Origin: Methanoprimaticola sp047501175
GTDB lineage: Archaea; Thermoplasmatota; Thermoplasmata; Methanomassiliicoccales; Methanomethylophilaceae
Direction: 5' to 3'
Assembly: GCF_047501175.1 (NCBI RefSeq)
Contig: NZ_JBEQWH010000004.1
Span: 62,001 to 126,000 of the forward strand
Length of the DNA stretch: 64,000 nt
The translations under genes were made by a program, and so were the position numbers. The notes beneath the pieces were generated by a model. It worked only from the letters and a program-made list of their open reading frames with translations. It was not told the DNA's origin and did no database searches. This document shows, piece after piece, positions 16,409 to 25,232 of this stretch (position 1 is the first letter of the stretch; each line of letters begins with the position of its first letter).

Positions 16409-17335
16409 TCACTCCCTGTTGAAGATGCCGTCTCCCAGCTGTTTTACCATCACACCGTAGACCGCCCCGGGGCCCATCATGCCCAGCTCGGTCACTATCG
16501 CATCGATGTACGCCGCAGGCGTACTGTCGAAGACGGGATTGAAGATCTTGACGTTGTCGCGGACCTCCCCCGGCCTGACGACCTCCGAGATCTCGCGCTC
16601 CTCTATCGTCACCGTGTCGCCGAAGAGCGTCATCGGCGAGAACTTGTAGGTCTCCGCACAGACGTAGAAGTTCACGCGGGCCTCATGGGCGGCGAGTGCC
16701 AGATGGGACGTCCCCACCTTGTTGACCAGCGCACCCTGCGATGTTATCGTGTCGGCACCGACGAACACCTTGTCCGTCCTCTTCATGACCGAACGCACCG
16801 CGCTGTCTATGATCAGGGTTATGTCGACGCCCGCGTCGGCGAGGTCGTTGACGGTGAGGATGCCCTGCCTCCAGGGACGGGACTCGGTGGCGTACACCTT
16901 GATGTCCTTCCCCTGCCTATGGGCCTCTTTTATCACCCCGAGCGCCGCACTGCTGTTGCAGTGGGTCATTATGACATCCCCGTCCTGGATCCTGCGTGCC
17001 CCGATCCTGGCGATCTCTTCCACCGCCATCTCTGACCTGGTGCAGAAATCCTTCGCATTGCCCGAGACGAGGGCCCTGGCCTCCTCGAACGATGAGGCGC
17101 CGTCCACCCCGCGCATGGTCGCATGCACCCCGTTCCACAGCGACACCGCGGTGGGGCGGGATGCCAGAAGCACGTCGGCCGCCTCGGACAGGTCCCTGAC
17201 GAAGTCCTCGAGGGATGCCCCTGTGTACGAATCTGCGAAATCCCCCATGGCGGAGGCTCCGGCCCTTGCAATCCTTCCTGCTCCGCGTATCTCCATGCTG
17301 CGGATCTTCTGTGCGGTGTCTTCGACGGGTGTCAC
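16409..17335 (-). CDS. Ribose-1,5-bisphosphate isomerase
   Basis: Converts ribose-1,5-bisphosphate to ribulose-1,5-bisphosphate for RuBisCO. It belongs to the eIF2B/aIF2B-related fold. The 308-residue protein has the N-terminal KIRSMEIRGAGRIARAG motif found in the Thermococcus enzyme. Cys126 in VIMTHCNSSAA and Asp195 in FVGADTITS match the catalytic Cys and Asp of that family. The start is a GTG at 17335, chosen because the conserved DTAQKIRSMEIRGAG requires it and a TATA-like CTTATAGGG sits about 28 bp upstream. Its first 419 bp lie inside the upstream RNase III-domain open frame. Confidence 0.92.
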   Translation of the reverse strand: MTPVEDTAQKIRSMEIRGAGRIARAGASAMGDFADSYTGASLEDFVRDLSEAADVLLASRPTAVSLWNGVHATMRGVDGASSFEEARALVSGNAKDFCTRSEMAVEEIARIGARRIQDGDVIMTHCNSSAALGVIKEAHRQGKDIKVYATESRPWRQGILTVNDLADAGVDITLIIDSAVRSVMKRTDKVFVGADTITSQGALVNKVGTSHLALAAHEARVNFYVCAETYKFSPMTLFGDTVTIEEREISEVVRPGEVRDNVKIFNPVFDSTPAAYIDAIVTELGMMGPGAVYGVMVKQLGDGIFNRE

Positions 17336-17903
17336 GCATCCCGTATCTCCGAGCTACCCTATAAGTGAGCGCTCCGAACCGCTGCCGTCGTGCGAAGAAT
17401 CGCCCGTCGGCCGCCGGGTCCACGTGACGGTCGGAGAGGATGACCTCCGACGCGATCCTGCGTGCCTCCTCCATCCCGCGGGTGAGGTACACGGCCGCGA
17501 GGAGCGCCTCGAAGCAGTCCGCCCTCATGCCCTCGCTGATGACATGCCTGCCGGACTGGTCCATGTGGCCGCCTCCCACCCTCAGGGTGTCGTCTATCGC
17601 GATCCCGTACGCCAGGACCCTCTCGGAGATCCTGTGGTTGGCGACCCAGTCCTGCTTGACCGCGGTCATGCCCCCTTCCGTCAGGGTCTCATCGCGGAAG
17701 GCCTCCTCACATGCCAGGAGCTCCAGGACGGCGTCCCCCAAAAACTCGAGACGCTCGTATGAGTCCACAGGCTGCCCGTCGCCCGCGCTGTCATGGGTCA
17801 GAGCGGCGCAGAAGACCTTCAGGTCCTCCGGGGAGACCGACCTCAGGCCGAACGGAGGACGTGCGAGGAACACGCGGACGGACATCTCGAACTGGGACTC
17901 CAT
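16917..17903 (-). CDS. RNase III-domain protein with long overlapping 3' end
   Basis: Residues ~20-160 form an RNase III domain: YERLEFLGDAVLELLACEE (signature, with the Asp/Glu metal ligands) and later RADCFEALLAAVYL, whose Glu is the second conserved acidic position. The frame then continues without a stop for 419 bp through the start of the R15P isomerase gene, ending in TAG at 16917, to give 328 residues with no dsRNA-binding domain. The tail after about residue 190 is low-complexity Arg-rich and looks like an out-of-frame reading of the next gene. Both other frames have stops near 17360-17370, so a frameshift would end the protein naturally. The start ATG at 17903 has TTATACG about 30 bp upstream. 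Confidence 0.7.
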   Translation of the reverse strand: MESQFEMSVRVFLARPPFGLRSVSPEDLKVFCAALTHDSAGDGQPVDSYERLEFLGDAVLELLACEEAFRDETLTEGGMTAVKQDWVANHRISERVLAYGIAIDDTLRVGGGHMDQSGRHVISEGMRADCFEALLAAVYLTRGMEEARRIASEVILSDRHVDPAADGRFFARRQRFGALTYRVARRYGMRDTRRRHRTEDPQHGDTRSRKDCKGRSLRHGGFRRFVHRGIPRGLRQGPVRGGRRASGIPPHRGVAVERGACDHARGGRRLIVRGGQGPRLGQCEGFLHQVRDGGGRDRQDRGTQDPGRGCHNDPLQQQCGARGDKRGP

Positions 17904-18013
17904 ATGATGGGCGGGATGCATCACACGTATAATGCTGTTACAACGGCCTGTCCCGCACACATCCTGAAAAGCCCCTGCAAATGTATTACTAAGGCGATGG
18001 CAATCGCCAAGGC

Positions 18014-19519
18014 ATGGCACAGAAGAAGCGCATAAGGATGAGAGGCGTCAAGCACACATCCAAGAGGCTCGAGGACGACCTGCTCGAGAAATCTAGGGCC
18101 CTTGCCGCGAATCCGGGCATCCTGAGGCCCCAATGCGCCGGGAACTGCAGGAAATGCGCGTTCGACAAGCCGTTCAAACAGATCGACGCCCTCCAGAAGA
18201 TCAGGGACAACCCCGATGCGCTGGTCAAGGAGGCGTCCAAGTTCGGTGGCGACGACATCGTCAAGGCGTACGCGGGGACCATATCCCTGGCGGCGTCAGG
18301 GACCGTCCCGCTCCTCGCATCGGGGAAGCTGGGCGGGGAGACGGTGTCCTATGCTGTCCGCGGGACCGTCAATGCTACGAAGATCATCGGCTGCCAGTAC
18401 TACGACGACCCCAAGAAGAGGCTCCTGCTGTACACCGACCCTGTCAAGAAGAACAAGCTCCACCTGTACTCGTTCGGGGAGGACCTGGTATGCTCCGACA
18501 TCCCGAACATGCCCGAGGACTACCTCTACGACACGTTCTGGGAGACCCCCTACGAGTTCGCCGATGACGGACTGAGATGCGGTCACGACACGTCCGCCGT
18601 CCTGGAGATCCATGTCAAGTCCCTGGACGAGACGATCTCGATATGCGAGAACTGTGCCAAGGACGTTTCCACCCTCATGTACATCGTCTCAAGGCTGGGC
18701 GCGGTCGATCCCGCCGACGACATAGAGGTCCGCGTGAGGCACAAGTACCACTCCGCGGGCGAGAGCGATGCCGAAACGATCACAGGGGACAGGCTCAAGG
18801 AGTACATGGTCGGGAAGGTCACGGACGCCAACATAATATCCGCCGTCAAGAGGTCCAAGCTCGGAAGCCTGAAGGAGGGTGACTCGTCGGCATACATCAT
18901 CGGGACCAAGAACTACGGAGGTTCCCTCGATGCCTTCCTCGCGGACATCGACGGGAACGAGAGGGAGAAGGAGACCCTGAGAAGGTTCCTGTCGGAGAAC
19001 AACAGGGCCGTGGTCCTTAAATCCGGCAAGATCACCGAAGCCCTCGCAGCGTTATGGGACTCCGATTGGAAGACCATAGTCACGATGCACACGGACGCCA
19101 AGACCGCGGACATCCTCGGTGATGTCTCCAAGGGGCAGCCCCTGCAGGTCCTCGCGAACGCCCATAACATCTACATATCCGCGGACGTCGTCGCATCCCT
19201 CCCGGTGTTCAGGAAACCCGGTCCGATCACGCAGCTCGCGGACTCGTTCGCGAAGGCGGCCAAGGTCGGGGGGGCACCGATGGTGTCCGAGGCGGTCGAG
19301 AGGTCGTCCCTGAAGGACAACAGGTCCCGCTCCATCGCCGCCGCATTCCTGATGGCCGCCGGAGGGGATGTTCATATCAAGCTGTCCAAGGAGGAGAAGG
19401 AGATCGCGGATTACCTCGTGCCGTTCGCCAAGAGCGTGATAGCCGCCGACGGCAAGAGATATGCGGACTCCATGGGAACGCTTCTCACCGCCTGCGGGGC
19501 GAGCGAGAAACTATCCTGA
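18014..19519 (+). CDS. Unknown protein with paired cysteines
   Basis: I do not recognise this 501-residue protein. It begins with a basic MAQKKRIRMRGVKHTSKR, followed by CAGNCRKCAFDKPF (CxxxCxxC, residues ~41-48). Further Cys/His groups at ~190 (GLRCGHDT) and ~215 (CENCAKDV) could complete a metal site. A Gly/Ala/Ser-rich stretch lies near residues 80-120. No transmembrane segment stands out. It is divergent from the RNase III-domain gene and has its own TATA-like GTATTAC about 26 bp before the ATG, which suggests a leaderless transcript. The last 35 bp overlap convergent taw2. The codon pattern is ordinary for this genome, so it is likely a genuine lineage-specific gene. Confidence 0.7.
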   Translation: MAQKKRIRMRGVKHTSKRLEDDLLEKSRALAANPGILRPQCAGNCRKCAFDKPFKQIDALQKIRDNPDALVKEASKFGGDDIVKAYAGTISLAASGTVPLLASGKLGGETVSYAVRGTVNATKIIGCQYYDDPKKRLLLYTDPVKKNKLHLYSFGEDLVCSDIPNMPEDYLYDTFWETPYEFADDGLRCGHDTSAVLEIHVKSLDETISICENCAKDVSTLMYIVSRLGAVDPADDIEVRVRHKYHSAGESDAETITGDRLKEYMVGKVTDANIISAVKRSKLGSLKEGDSSAYIIGTKNYGGSLDAFLADIDGNEREKETLRRFLSENNRAVVLKSGKITEALAALWDSDWKTIVTMHTDAKTADILGDVSKGQPLQVLANAHNIYISADVVASLPVFRKPGPITQLADSFAKAAKVGGAPMVSEAVERSSLKDNRSRSIAAAFLMAAGGDVHIKLSKEEKEIADYLVPFAKSVIAADGKRYADSMGTLLTACGASEKLS

Positions 19520-20543
19520 TGTCGGCCACGTAATGGGATACCGAGGGTGCGAACGACTTCACCTCGCGTATCCCCAAAACCTCATACTCGCAGAGAGGTC
19601 CGAAGAACTCGTCGACCTTCCTCTCCTGCTCCCCGACGTAGAATGTGTCGTGATAGTGGATCGTGCCCCCTTCGCGTATCATCCTGAGCGCGACGGGGAT
19701 GAACTCCGACGTAGTCTGGACGTATCCCATCAGGATCCGGTCCGCGAAGTTGCTCCCGGGGATCGAACGGTTGTCGCCGAGCATCGGCAGGACCACGTCC
19801 CCGACACCGTTGTCCCGTACGTTCCTCACCAGATAGTGATAGGACTCCGGGTTCTTCTCGCAGGCGAACACCCTGCGGGCACCGGAGAACTTCGCCAGTG
19901 GAAGCGTGAAGTAGCCGATCCCGGCGAACATGTCGACCACCGTCTCCCCGGCACAGTCCAGACGGCGCATCCTCATCCGCTCGTCGGTGTTGCCGGACGC
20001 GAACATCACCTTGGTCACGTCGAACCTGTAGCGGATCCCGTTCTCCAACCTCACCGATTCCGTCTCGGAACCGTGGATAACCCTCATGCTGGGTCTTCTG
20101 AACTCGCCGGACACCCCGTGGACGTCCGCGCACACCGTCCTTGCACCCAGGACCTTGGCGTACGCCTCGCCGATCTCATCCAGGTACCGCTCGCAGGATG
20201 CATCGAGCTTCAGTATCACGATGTCCCCGACGAACTCCCAGCGGTCCGGCAGCGACCCCTCCAGCTCAGGGATGTGCGACAGTGCGTGGGCTATCCTCTC
20301 CTGGGGGCTCCTGCGGTCCAGGGTGTGGGCGTCCCCCTCTCCGACCTCGTATCCCATCGAGCGGACCTCGTCGACGAAATCTGGAAGGATCGGGACGTAG
20401 CGGAACTCCCGATCCCTGGATATCTTCGCATGGACGTCCACGCGCCCGAGGTCCATCAGGCGACATATGACCGGACCCGCCTCATCGGCGGGAACCTTGG
20501 CTATCGGAACCCTCCTCAGATCAAACACCTCAGCAACGTCCAA
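19485..20543 (-). CDS. taw2: tRNA wyosine enzyme Taw2 (TYW2-like)
   Basis: Transfers the aminocarboxypropyl group of SAM to 4-demethylwyosine-37 in tRNA-Phe. The 352-residue protein has an N-terminal Trm5-like D1 domain, then YRFDVTKVMFASGNTDERMRM, VVDMFAGIGYFTLPLAKF (SAM loop), and FADRILMGYV with TIHYHDTFYV. The latter two are Taw2 features and replace the Trm5 NLP motif. The start is uncertain: TTG at 20543 or GTG at 20528, both inside the 3' end of the geranylgeranyl reductase gene. It is last in the TFS-PCNA operon. Confidence 0.82.
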   Translation of the reverse strand: MDVAEVFDLRRVPIAKVPADEAGPVICRLMDLGRVDVHAKISRDREFRYVPILPDFVDEVRSMGYEVGEGDAHTLDRRSPQERIAHALSHIPELEGSLPDRWEFVGDIVILKLDASCERYLDEIGEAYAKVLGARTVCADVHGVSGEFRRPSMRVIHGSETESVRLENGIRYRFDVTKVMFASGNTDERMRMRRLDCAGETVVDMFAGIGYFTLPLAKFSGARRVFACEKNPESYHYLVRNVRDNGVGDVVLPMLGDNRSIPGSNFADRILMGYVQTTSEFIPVALRMIREGGTIHYHDTFYVGEQERKVDEFFGPLCEYEVLGIREVKSFAPSVSHYVADIRIVSRSPRRR

Positions 20544-21658
20544 AGGCCCTTCGCGGCCACCACCGGATGCCTCATGAGCCTGGAGATCACCTCTGTGGGG
20601 CGGTCTATCTCCAGCTCGTTGACTATCGACATGACCCTCTCATCCCTGGCATATCTCCCCGCACGATCCAGGTCCGCATCGTCCATGCCCTGGTACACCT
20701 TCCTGAGGCGGTAGCCTCTCAACAGCTCCCGTCCCATCGCGCTGTAGAAGCGCGCCTCGTACTCGGACAGACGCTTCGACGAGAGGTCGTCCTCCCCCAG
20801 CGCCGCTCTGGCCACGCCAGCGAGCATGGGCGCCGCGACCATGGACGGGTATATGCCCCCTCCGGAGACCGGCTTCACCTGCGAGGCCGCATCGCCTATG
20901 AGCATCACCCTGTCGCCGACCAGCGTGCGGACCCTTCCGATCGGGATCTTCCCGCAGTGCATCCCGGCGACCTTGCCCTCATACCCGAGATCGGATATCA
21001 GGCGCTTCAGGTATTGGTGCGGAGGTCCGGCGGACCATTCGGTGCACAGTCCAACGCGCGTGAAATCGCCGCACGGGATCTCCCAGGTGAAGAACCCGGG
21101 GGCGTACCTGGAACCGAGATGCATCCTGAACAGGTCCTGATGCTCCATCCTGACGCCGACGTCCGCCTGGATTCCGCGGAGGAACTGCGGCGCACCGTTG
21201 TTCCCTATGCACCCGGACACCGCCGAGGTATGGCCGTCCGCTCCGACCAGCAGGCGGAAGCCGTGATCCCCCTTAGATGTCCTGACCGTGACGCCATCCC
21301 CGACCGAGAAGGAGTCCACATGCTCGCACATCCGATACTCCGCACCGGCCGCCAGGGCGCGGTCGGCCAGCTTGGAATCGAAGTCCGAACGGTCCACTGA
21401 ACGGGCCTTCTCCCGTTTGGAGCGGATCGTGAGGGAGGTGCCGTCGGGGAACACCACCTCGGCACCGTAGAATACGGATAACACGTCCGGGGATACCCCG
21501 GACAGTTTGATGGCCTCATCCGAGATGAGACCGGCGCACTGCATCGGTCTCCCGATGCAGGCGTGCTCTTCGAACACCGTCACGTCATGATCACGGGCGA
21601 GGAGGGCGGCGCATGCGCTTCCCGCGGGGCCGCCCCCCGCTATCGCGATGTCACGCAT
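20516..21658 (-). CDS. Geranylgeranyl reductase family FAD protein
   Basis: FAD-dependent reductase of the family that saturates isoprenoid chains of archaeal ether lipids. The 380 residues start with a Rossmann dinucleotide motif IAIAGGGPAGSACAALLA, followed by CIGRPMQCAGLISD (the P-x-Y/Q-C-AG-like pocket), LLVGADGHTSAV and the C-terminal FAD motif VMLIGDAASQVKPVSGGGIYPSM. The ATG at 21658 follows the transaldolase stop by 2 bp. Substrate could be geranylgeranyl lipid, menaquinone-like or methanophenazine side chains. The lipid role is most likely. Confidence 0.88.
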   Translation of the reverse strand: MRDIAIAGGGPAGSACAALLARDHDVTVFEEHACIGRPMQCAGLISDEAIKLSGVSPDVLSVFYGAEVVFPDGTSLTIRSKREKARSVDRSDFDSKLADRALAAGAEYRMCEHVDSFSVGDGVTVRTSKGDHGFRLLVGADGHTSAVSGCIGNNGAPQFLRGIQADVGVRMEHQDLFRMHLGSRYAPGFFTWEIPCGDFTRVGLCTEWSAGPPHQYLKRLISDLGYEGKVAGMHCGKIPIGRVRTLVGDRVMLIGDAASQVKPVSGGGIYPSMVAAPMLAGVARAALGEDDLSSKRLSEYEARFYSAMGRELLRGYRLRKVYQGMDDADLDRAGRYARDERVMSIVNELEIDRPTEVISRLMRHPVVAAKGLWTLLRCLI

Positions 21659-21660
21659 GA

Positions 21661-22308
21661 TCAGTTCTTCTTGGACTTCTCGTAGTCCGCGACGAACTTG
21701 GCGATGCCCTCGTCCGTCTTCGGGTGTCCGATCATCTTCTTGAGCGTGTCGTAGGGGATGGTGGCGATGTCGCATCCGCACAGCGTGGCGTCCAGGACGT
21801 GGTTGGGTCCGCGGATCGAGGCTGCGATGACCTCGGTCCCGATGCCGTAGTTGTTGAAGATCGCCATGATCTCCTCCACGAGGTCGGATCCGTACTGCCC
21901 GATGTCGTCCAGGCGTCCCACGAACGGGGAGACGAACGCCGCTCCCGCCTTTGCCGCGAGAAGCGCCTGCAGGGGCGAGAAGATCAGGGTGACGTTGACC
22001 TTGATGCCCTCGGAGGACAGGATCTTCGTCGCCTTCAGGGTCTCGACGCACATGGGCAGCTTGACGTTGATGTTGGGGTGGATGGAGGCGAGCTCCCTTC
22101 CCTCCTTCACCATCTCCTCGGCGGTAGTGGACATGGCCTCGGCCGAGATGGGCCCGTCCACAATCTCCGCGATCTCCCTGACCCTGGTCCTGACGTCGAC
22201 GCCCTCCTTGGCGATGAGGCTGGGATTGGTGGTGACCCCGTCGAGGATTCCCCAGCTGTTGATCTCCTTGATCATGTCCAGATTTGCGGTGTCTATGAAA
22301 ATCTTCAT
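21661..22308 (-). CDS. tal: Transaldolase (FSA/TalA-type, short)
   Basis: Short transaldolase of 215 residues in the FSA/MipB-like family, which in archaea works with transketolase to make pentose phosphates. It starts KIFIDTANLDMIKEI, has WGILDGVTTNPSLIAKEG, and the Schiff-base Lys in INVKLPM near residue 85, followed by VNVTLIFSPLQALLAAKAGA and SPFVGRLDD. The ATG at 22308 lies 4 bp after the transketolase B stop. The alternative, fructose-6-phosphate aldolase activity, cannot be excluded from sequence. Confidence 0.92.
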   Translation of the reverse strand: MKIFIDTANLDMIKEINSWGILDGVTTNPSLIAKEGVDVRTRVREIAEIVDGPISAEAMSTTAEEMVKEGRELASIHPNINVKLPMCVETLKATKILSSEGIKVNVTLIFSPLQALLAAKAGAAFVSPFVGRLDDIGQYGSDLVEEIMAIFNNYGIGTEVIAASIRGPNHVLDATLCGCDIATIPYDTLKKMIGHPKTDEGIAKFVADYEKSKKN

Positions 22309-22312
22309 TTCC

Positions 22313-23251
22313 TCACTTCCTTGCGATTGCCTTGCGGGCCGCATCGACTATGTGCTCGGTGGTGAGCCCGTATTTGACCATGAGTTCGTCCGGCTTCCCG
22401 GACTCGCCGAAGGTGTCCATCGTGCCGACCCTCTCGAGGGGCACTGGGCAAGATTCCGCGAGGGCCTCGGCCACTGCGGACCCGAGCCCTCCGACGATAC
22501 TGTGCTCTTCGGCGGTGACACAGCACCCGGTCTTGGATGCCGAACCCGTCAGGGTCTCGGAGTCCAACGGCTTGATGGTGGACATGTTGACCACCTCGGC
22601 GGATATGCCGTCCTTGGCGAGGACCTCGGCGGCCTCGATGCAGAACGCGGTCATCTGACCGCATCCGACGAGGGTCACGTCGCATCCCTCCCTGAGGACC
22701 TTGGCCTTCCCGATCTGGAACGGCTCGTCCTGGTCCGTTATCACGGGGAAGTCGGCACGGCCCATGCGCATGTATGCGGGACCGTCGTACTCCGCGAGGG
22801 CCTTCGTGGCCTGGAACACCTCGTACGCGTCGGCCGGGCAGAGGACCACCATGTTCGGCAGGGTGCGCATTATGGCGATGTCCTCCAACGCCTGATGGGA
22901 CGCCCCGTCCTCTCCCACGGTTATGCCGCAGTGGGTGGCGCATATCTTCACGTTGAGCCTCGGATATGCGACGGCGAGCCTGATCTGCTCCCAGCACCTG
23001 CCGGTCGCGAATATGCCGAATGTGGATGCGAAGACGACCTTGCCGGACGCTGCCAGACCGGACGCGATGCCGATCATGTTCTGTTCCGCTATGCCGACCT
23101 CGACGAACCTCTCAGGACATGCCTTCTGGAAGTCGGAGGTCTTCGTCGAACCTGCGAGGTCCGCATCCATGACGACCACGCGCGGGTCGTCCCTGGCGAG
23201 CTCCGCCAGTGCCTTTCCGTAGTAGTTGCGCTGTGGGATCCTGTCGGTCAT
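22313..23251 (-). CDS. tktB: Transketolase, C-terminal subunit
   Basis: Second half of a split transketolase (312 residues), carrying the pyrimidine-binding and C-terminal domains. Visible motifs are VVVMDADLAGSTKTSDF, RFVEVGIAEQNMIGIASGLA (with the catalytic Glu that activates thiamine diphosphate), ICATHCGITVGEDGASHQALEDIA and EHSIVGGLGSAVAE. The ATG at 23251 overlaps the stop of the N-terminal half (ATGA), so both halves are translated together and presumably assemble as a heterotetramer. Confidence 0.94.
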   Translation of the reverse strand: MTDRIPQRNYYGKALAELARDDPRVVVMDADLAGSTKTSDFQKACPERFVEVGIAEQNMIGIASGLAASGKVVFASTFGIFATGRCWEQIRLAVAYPRLNVKICATHCGITVGEDGASHQALEDIAIMRTLPNMVVLCPADAYEVFQATKALAEYDGPAYMRMGRADFPVITDQDEPFQIGKAKVLREGCDVTLVGCGQMTAFCIEAAEVLAKDGISAEVVNMSTIKPLDSETLTGSASKTGCCVTAEEHSIVGGLGSAVAEALAESCPVPLERVGTMDTFGESGKPDELMVKYGLTTEHIVDAARKAIARK

Positions 23252-24081
23252 TCCATCCCCTCCTGGAGCTCCCTGACGGCCTGCTCGTGCTCGTCGCGGT
23301 TGGCGGCCTTCCCGTGGAAGGACGCGTTGTTCTCCATGAAGGAGACGCCCTTCCCCTTGACCGTGTTCATGATTATGGCCGTGGGCCTCTCGGATGACTC
23401 GGAAGCCTTCGAGACCGCCTCCAGGATCATCGGGATGTCGTGACCGTCTATGACGATGACGTTCCATCCGAAGGACTGCCACTTCTCGGGCAACGGGTCC
23501 AGTCCGACCGCGTCCTCGGTGTCCCCCGTGATCTGGAGACGGTTCCTGTCCACGATGGCGATGAGCCTGGAGAGTCCGTACTGGCGCGCGAACATCGCGG
23601 CCTCCCAGTTCTGGCCCTCCTGCAGCTCCCCGTCCCCTAGGAGACAGAACGTACGGTAATCCTTGCAGTCCATCTTCCCGGCGAGGGCGATGCCGCACGC
23701 CATGCTCAGCCCCTGGCCGAGCGACCCGGTGGACATCTCCACCCCGGGGACCTTCCCGCGGACAGGATGGCCCTGGAGCCTCGTCCCGAGCTTGCGCAGG
23801 GACAGGAGCTCCTCGCGGGGGAAGTACCCCGACTCCGCGAGCGCGGCGTACAGGATGGGTGCGACGTGCCCCTTGGAGAGCACGAAGCGGTCCCTGTCCT
23901 CCCACGCGGGGTTCGAGGGGTCGTGGTTCATCCCGCCCCCGAAGTACAGCGCCGCCATGAGGTCTGCGGACGACAGGGAGCCTCCGGGGTGTCCGGATCC
24001 TGCGGCCGAGGTCATGTCGATGACGTCGAGCCTTAGGTGGTTGGCTATGCGCCTGAGTTCGTTCACGTCGGTGACGGTCAT
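23248..24081 (-). CDS. tktA: Transketolase, N-terminal subunit
   Basis: Thiamine-diphosphate-binding half of split transketolase. It shows AAGSGHPGGSLSSADLMAAL, RDRFVLSKGHVAPILYAAL, STGSLGQGLSMACGIALAGK and the GDGELQEGQNWEAAMFA metal/TPP motif ending in DRNRLQI. The ATG at 24081 (MTVTDVNEL) is 2 bp after the PCNA stop. A TTG at 24087 overlaps that stop as TTGA and is in frame, giving two more residues. It precedes tktB with a 4-bp overlap. Confidence 0.94.
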   Translation of the reverse strand: MTVTDVNELRRIANHLRLDVIDMTSAAGSGHPGGSLSSADLMAALYFGGGMNHDPSNPAWEDRDRFVLSKGHVAPILYAALAESGYFPREELLSLRKLGTRLQGHPVRGKVPGVEMSTGSLGQGLSMACGIALAGKMDCKDYRTFCLLGDGELQEGQNWEAAMFARQYGLSRLIAIVDRNRLQITGDTEDAVGLDPLPEKWQSFGWNVIVIDGHDIPMILEAVSKASESSERPTAIIMNTVKGKGVSFMENNASFHGKAANRDEHEQAVRELQEGME

Positions 24082-24083
24082 GT

Positions 24084-24821
24084 TCAATCGCTCTCTATCC
24101 TGGGTGCGAGGAGGTAATTGACCTTCGCCTTGCCGTCGGCAAGGGCGAAGACGAGCTTCACGGGATAATCGCTGTCCAGCTCGACCCTCACGACGGTCCC
24201 GGATGGGATGGCCTTGGTGATGTTCGAGAAGTAGTCCAGAGGGAACATGCTCTGGACCTCCGCGTCCGCATTGATCGAGACGATGGACTCGCCCTCGAGC
24301 CTGAGGGACACGGAGTCCGTGTCCCCCTCGCAGGACAGCTCGAAATAGTCGGATCCCGCCCTTAGCGTGATGTGGTCTGATATGGACTCCGCGGCGCGGA
24401 TCCCTTTCTGCAGCTCGTCCACCATGAGGCTGATGTCGGTGGCCAGAGAGAGCTGCGGTACCTTGGGGTCGTTCATGCTCGCGGTGTCGACCAGGTTCAT
24501 GCGCCTGGTGATGTTTCCGACCTTGAACACGAGCCTGCCGTGGGTGTCGTCCTGCTCCATCCTGATGATGTCGCCGGAGGATGCGAGCTTCAGGACGCTC
24601 TTGACCTTGTCCAGGTCGAGGCCGATCTCGCAGGCCTCCGCCTCATATGACTCGAAGGCATCCTTGCCGATCTCCATCTCGATCATCGCCACGTGAGCGG
24701 CGTCCACGGCCTTGAGGGTCATCCCCTCGGGCGTGATCGTGAACTTCACTTCGTCGATCAGGGTGGAGATGATGTTGACGAGACCCTTCAGGGTGTCGGA
24801 TTTGAGGTCCGCCTTGAACAT
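24084..24821 (-). CDS. pcn: DNA sliding clamp PCNA
   Basis: Trimeric replication clamp, 245 residues. It has the two-domain PCNA repeat: an N-terminal half with VKFTITPEGMTLKAVDAAHVAMIEMEI and DLDKVKSVLKLA, then the interdomain connector around LVDTASMNDPKVPQLSL. The C-terminal half has MFPLDYFSNITKAIPSGTVVRVELDSDYPVKLVFAL and ends NYLLAPRIESD. Length and features match archaeal PCNA. The ATG at 24821 is 2 bp after the TFS stop, so the clamp is co-transcribed with the transcription factor. Confidence 0.95.
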   Translation of the reverse strand: MFKADLKSDTLKGLVNIISTLIDEVKFTITPEGMTLKAVDAAHVAMIEMEIGKDAFESYEAEACEIGLDLDKVKSVLKLASSGDIIRMEQDDTHGRLVFKVGNITRRMNLVDTASMNDPKVPQLSLATDISLMVDELQKGIRAAESISDHITLRAGSDYFELSCEGDTDSVSLRLEGESIVSINADAEVQSMFPLDYFSNITKAIPSGTVVRVELDSDYPVKLVFALADGKAKVNYLLAPRIESD

Positions 24822-24823
24822 CC

Positions 24824-25123
24824 TCAGTACTCCCTCCAGGTGTGGTTGCACTTGCAGCAGCGGTAGATCCTGGTCTCAGGTTCATCCGCGGCCCTGGTCT
24901 GTCTGATGACGAAGAAAGCCTCGGTGTGTCCGCACTCGGAGCAGAGGACGCGGGTCTTGGGCAGGGTGGCGGTGTCCTCCTCTATCACCGTGGTGATCTT
25001 GTCCTTCGAATCGGTCTTTATGACCTCGGCCTTCTTTCCCAGCTCCTTCTCGGAGCCGCACTTGTCGCAGACGTACTTGCCCCCGCGGGGGAACATCATC
25101 GAACCACATGACGGGCAAAACAT
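24824..25123 (-). CDS. tfs: Transcription factor S (TFIIS-like)
   Basis: Stimulates transcript cleavage by backtracked archaeal RNA polymerase. The 99-residue protein has an N-terminal zinc ribbon (CPSCGSMMFP ... CDKCGSEKE) and a C-terminal ribbon (CSECGHTEAFF ... CCKCNHTWREY). The usual acidic hairpin D-E is present as RAADEPETR. It heads the operon leading to PCNA and transketolase. A TATA-like CCTTATAAG lies near 25184-25193 on this strand. Confidence 0.95.
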   Translation of the reverse strand: MFCPSCGSMMFPRGGKYVCDKCGSEKELGKKAEVIKTDSKDKITTVIEEDTATLPKTRVLCSECGHTEAFFVIRQTRAADEPETRIYRCCKCNHTWREY

Positions 25124-25232
25124 ATTTTCAGCCTCTATGGCACAGGCATCGAATGGCGGTATTAAAGTTGTCCGCCCTTCGCTTATAAGGACGCGTTAGT
25201 AAAATGGCCGAAGGGTGTTTGGAAAAGGGTTG

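Noticed and set aside
16917..16919. TAG stop as a pyrrolysine codon (this order can use Pyl)
   Set aside because: The RNase III frame here is probably an overprinted tail, and reading through TAG gives no family-like sequence. No Pyl gene is seen in the window.
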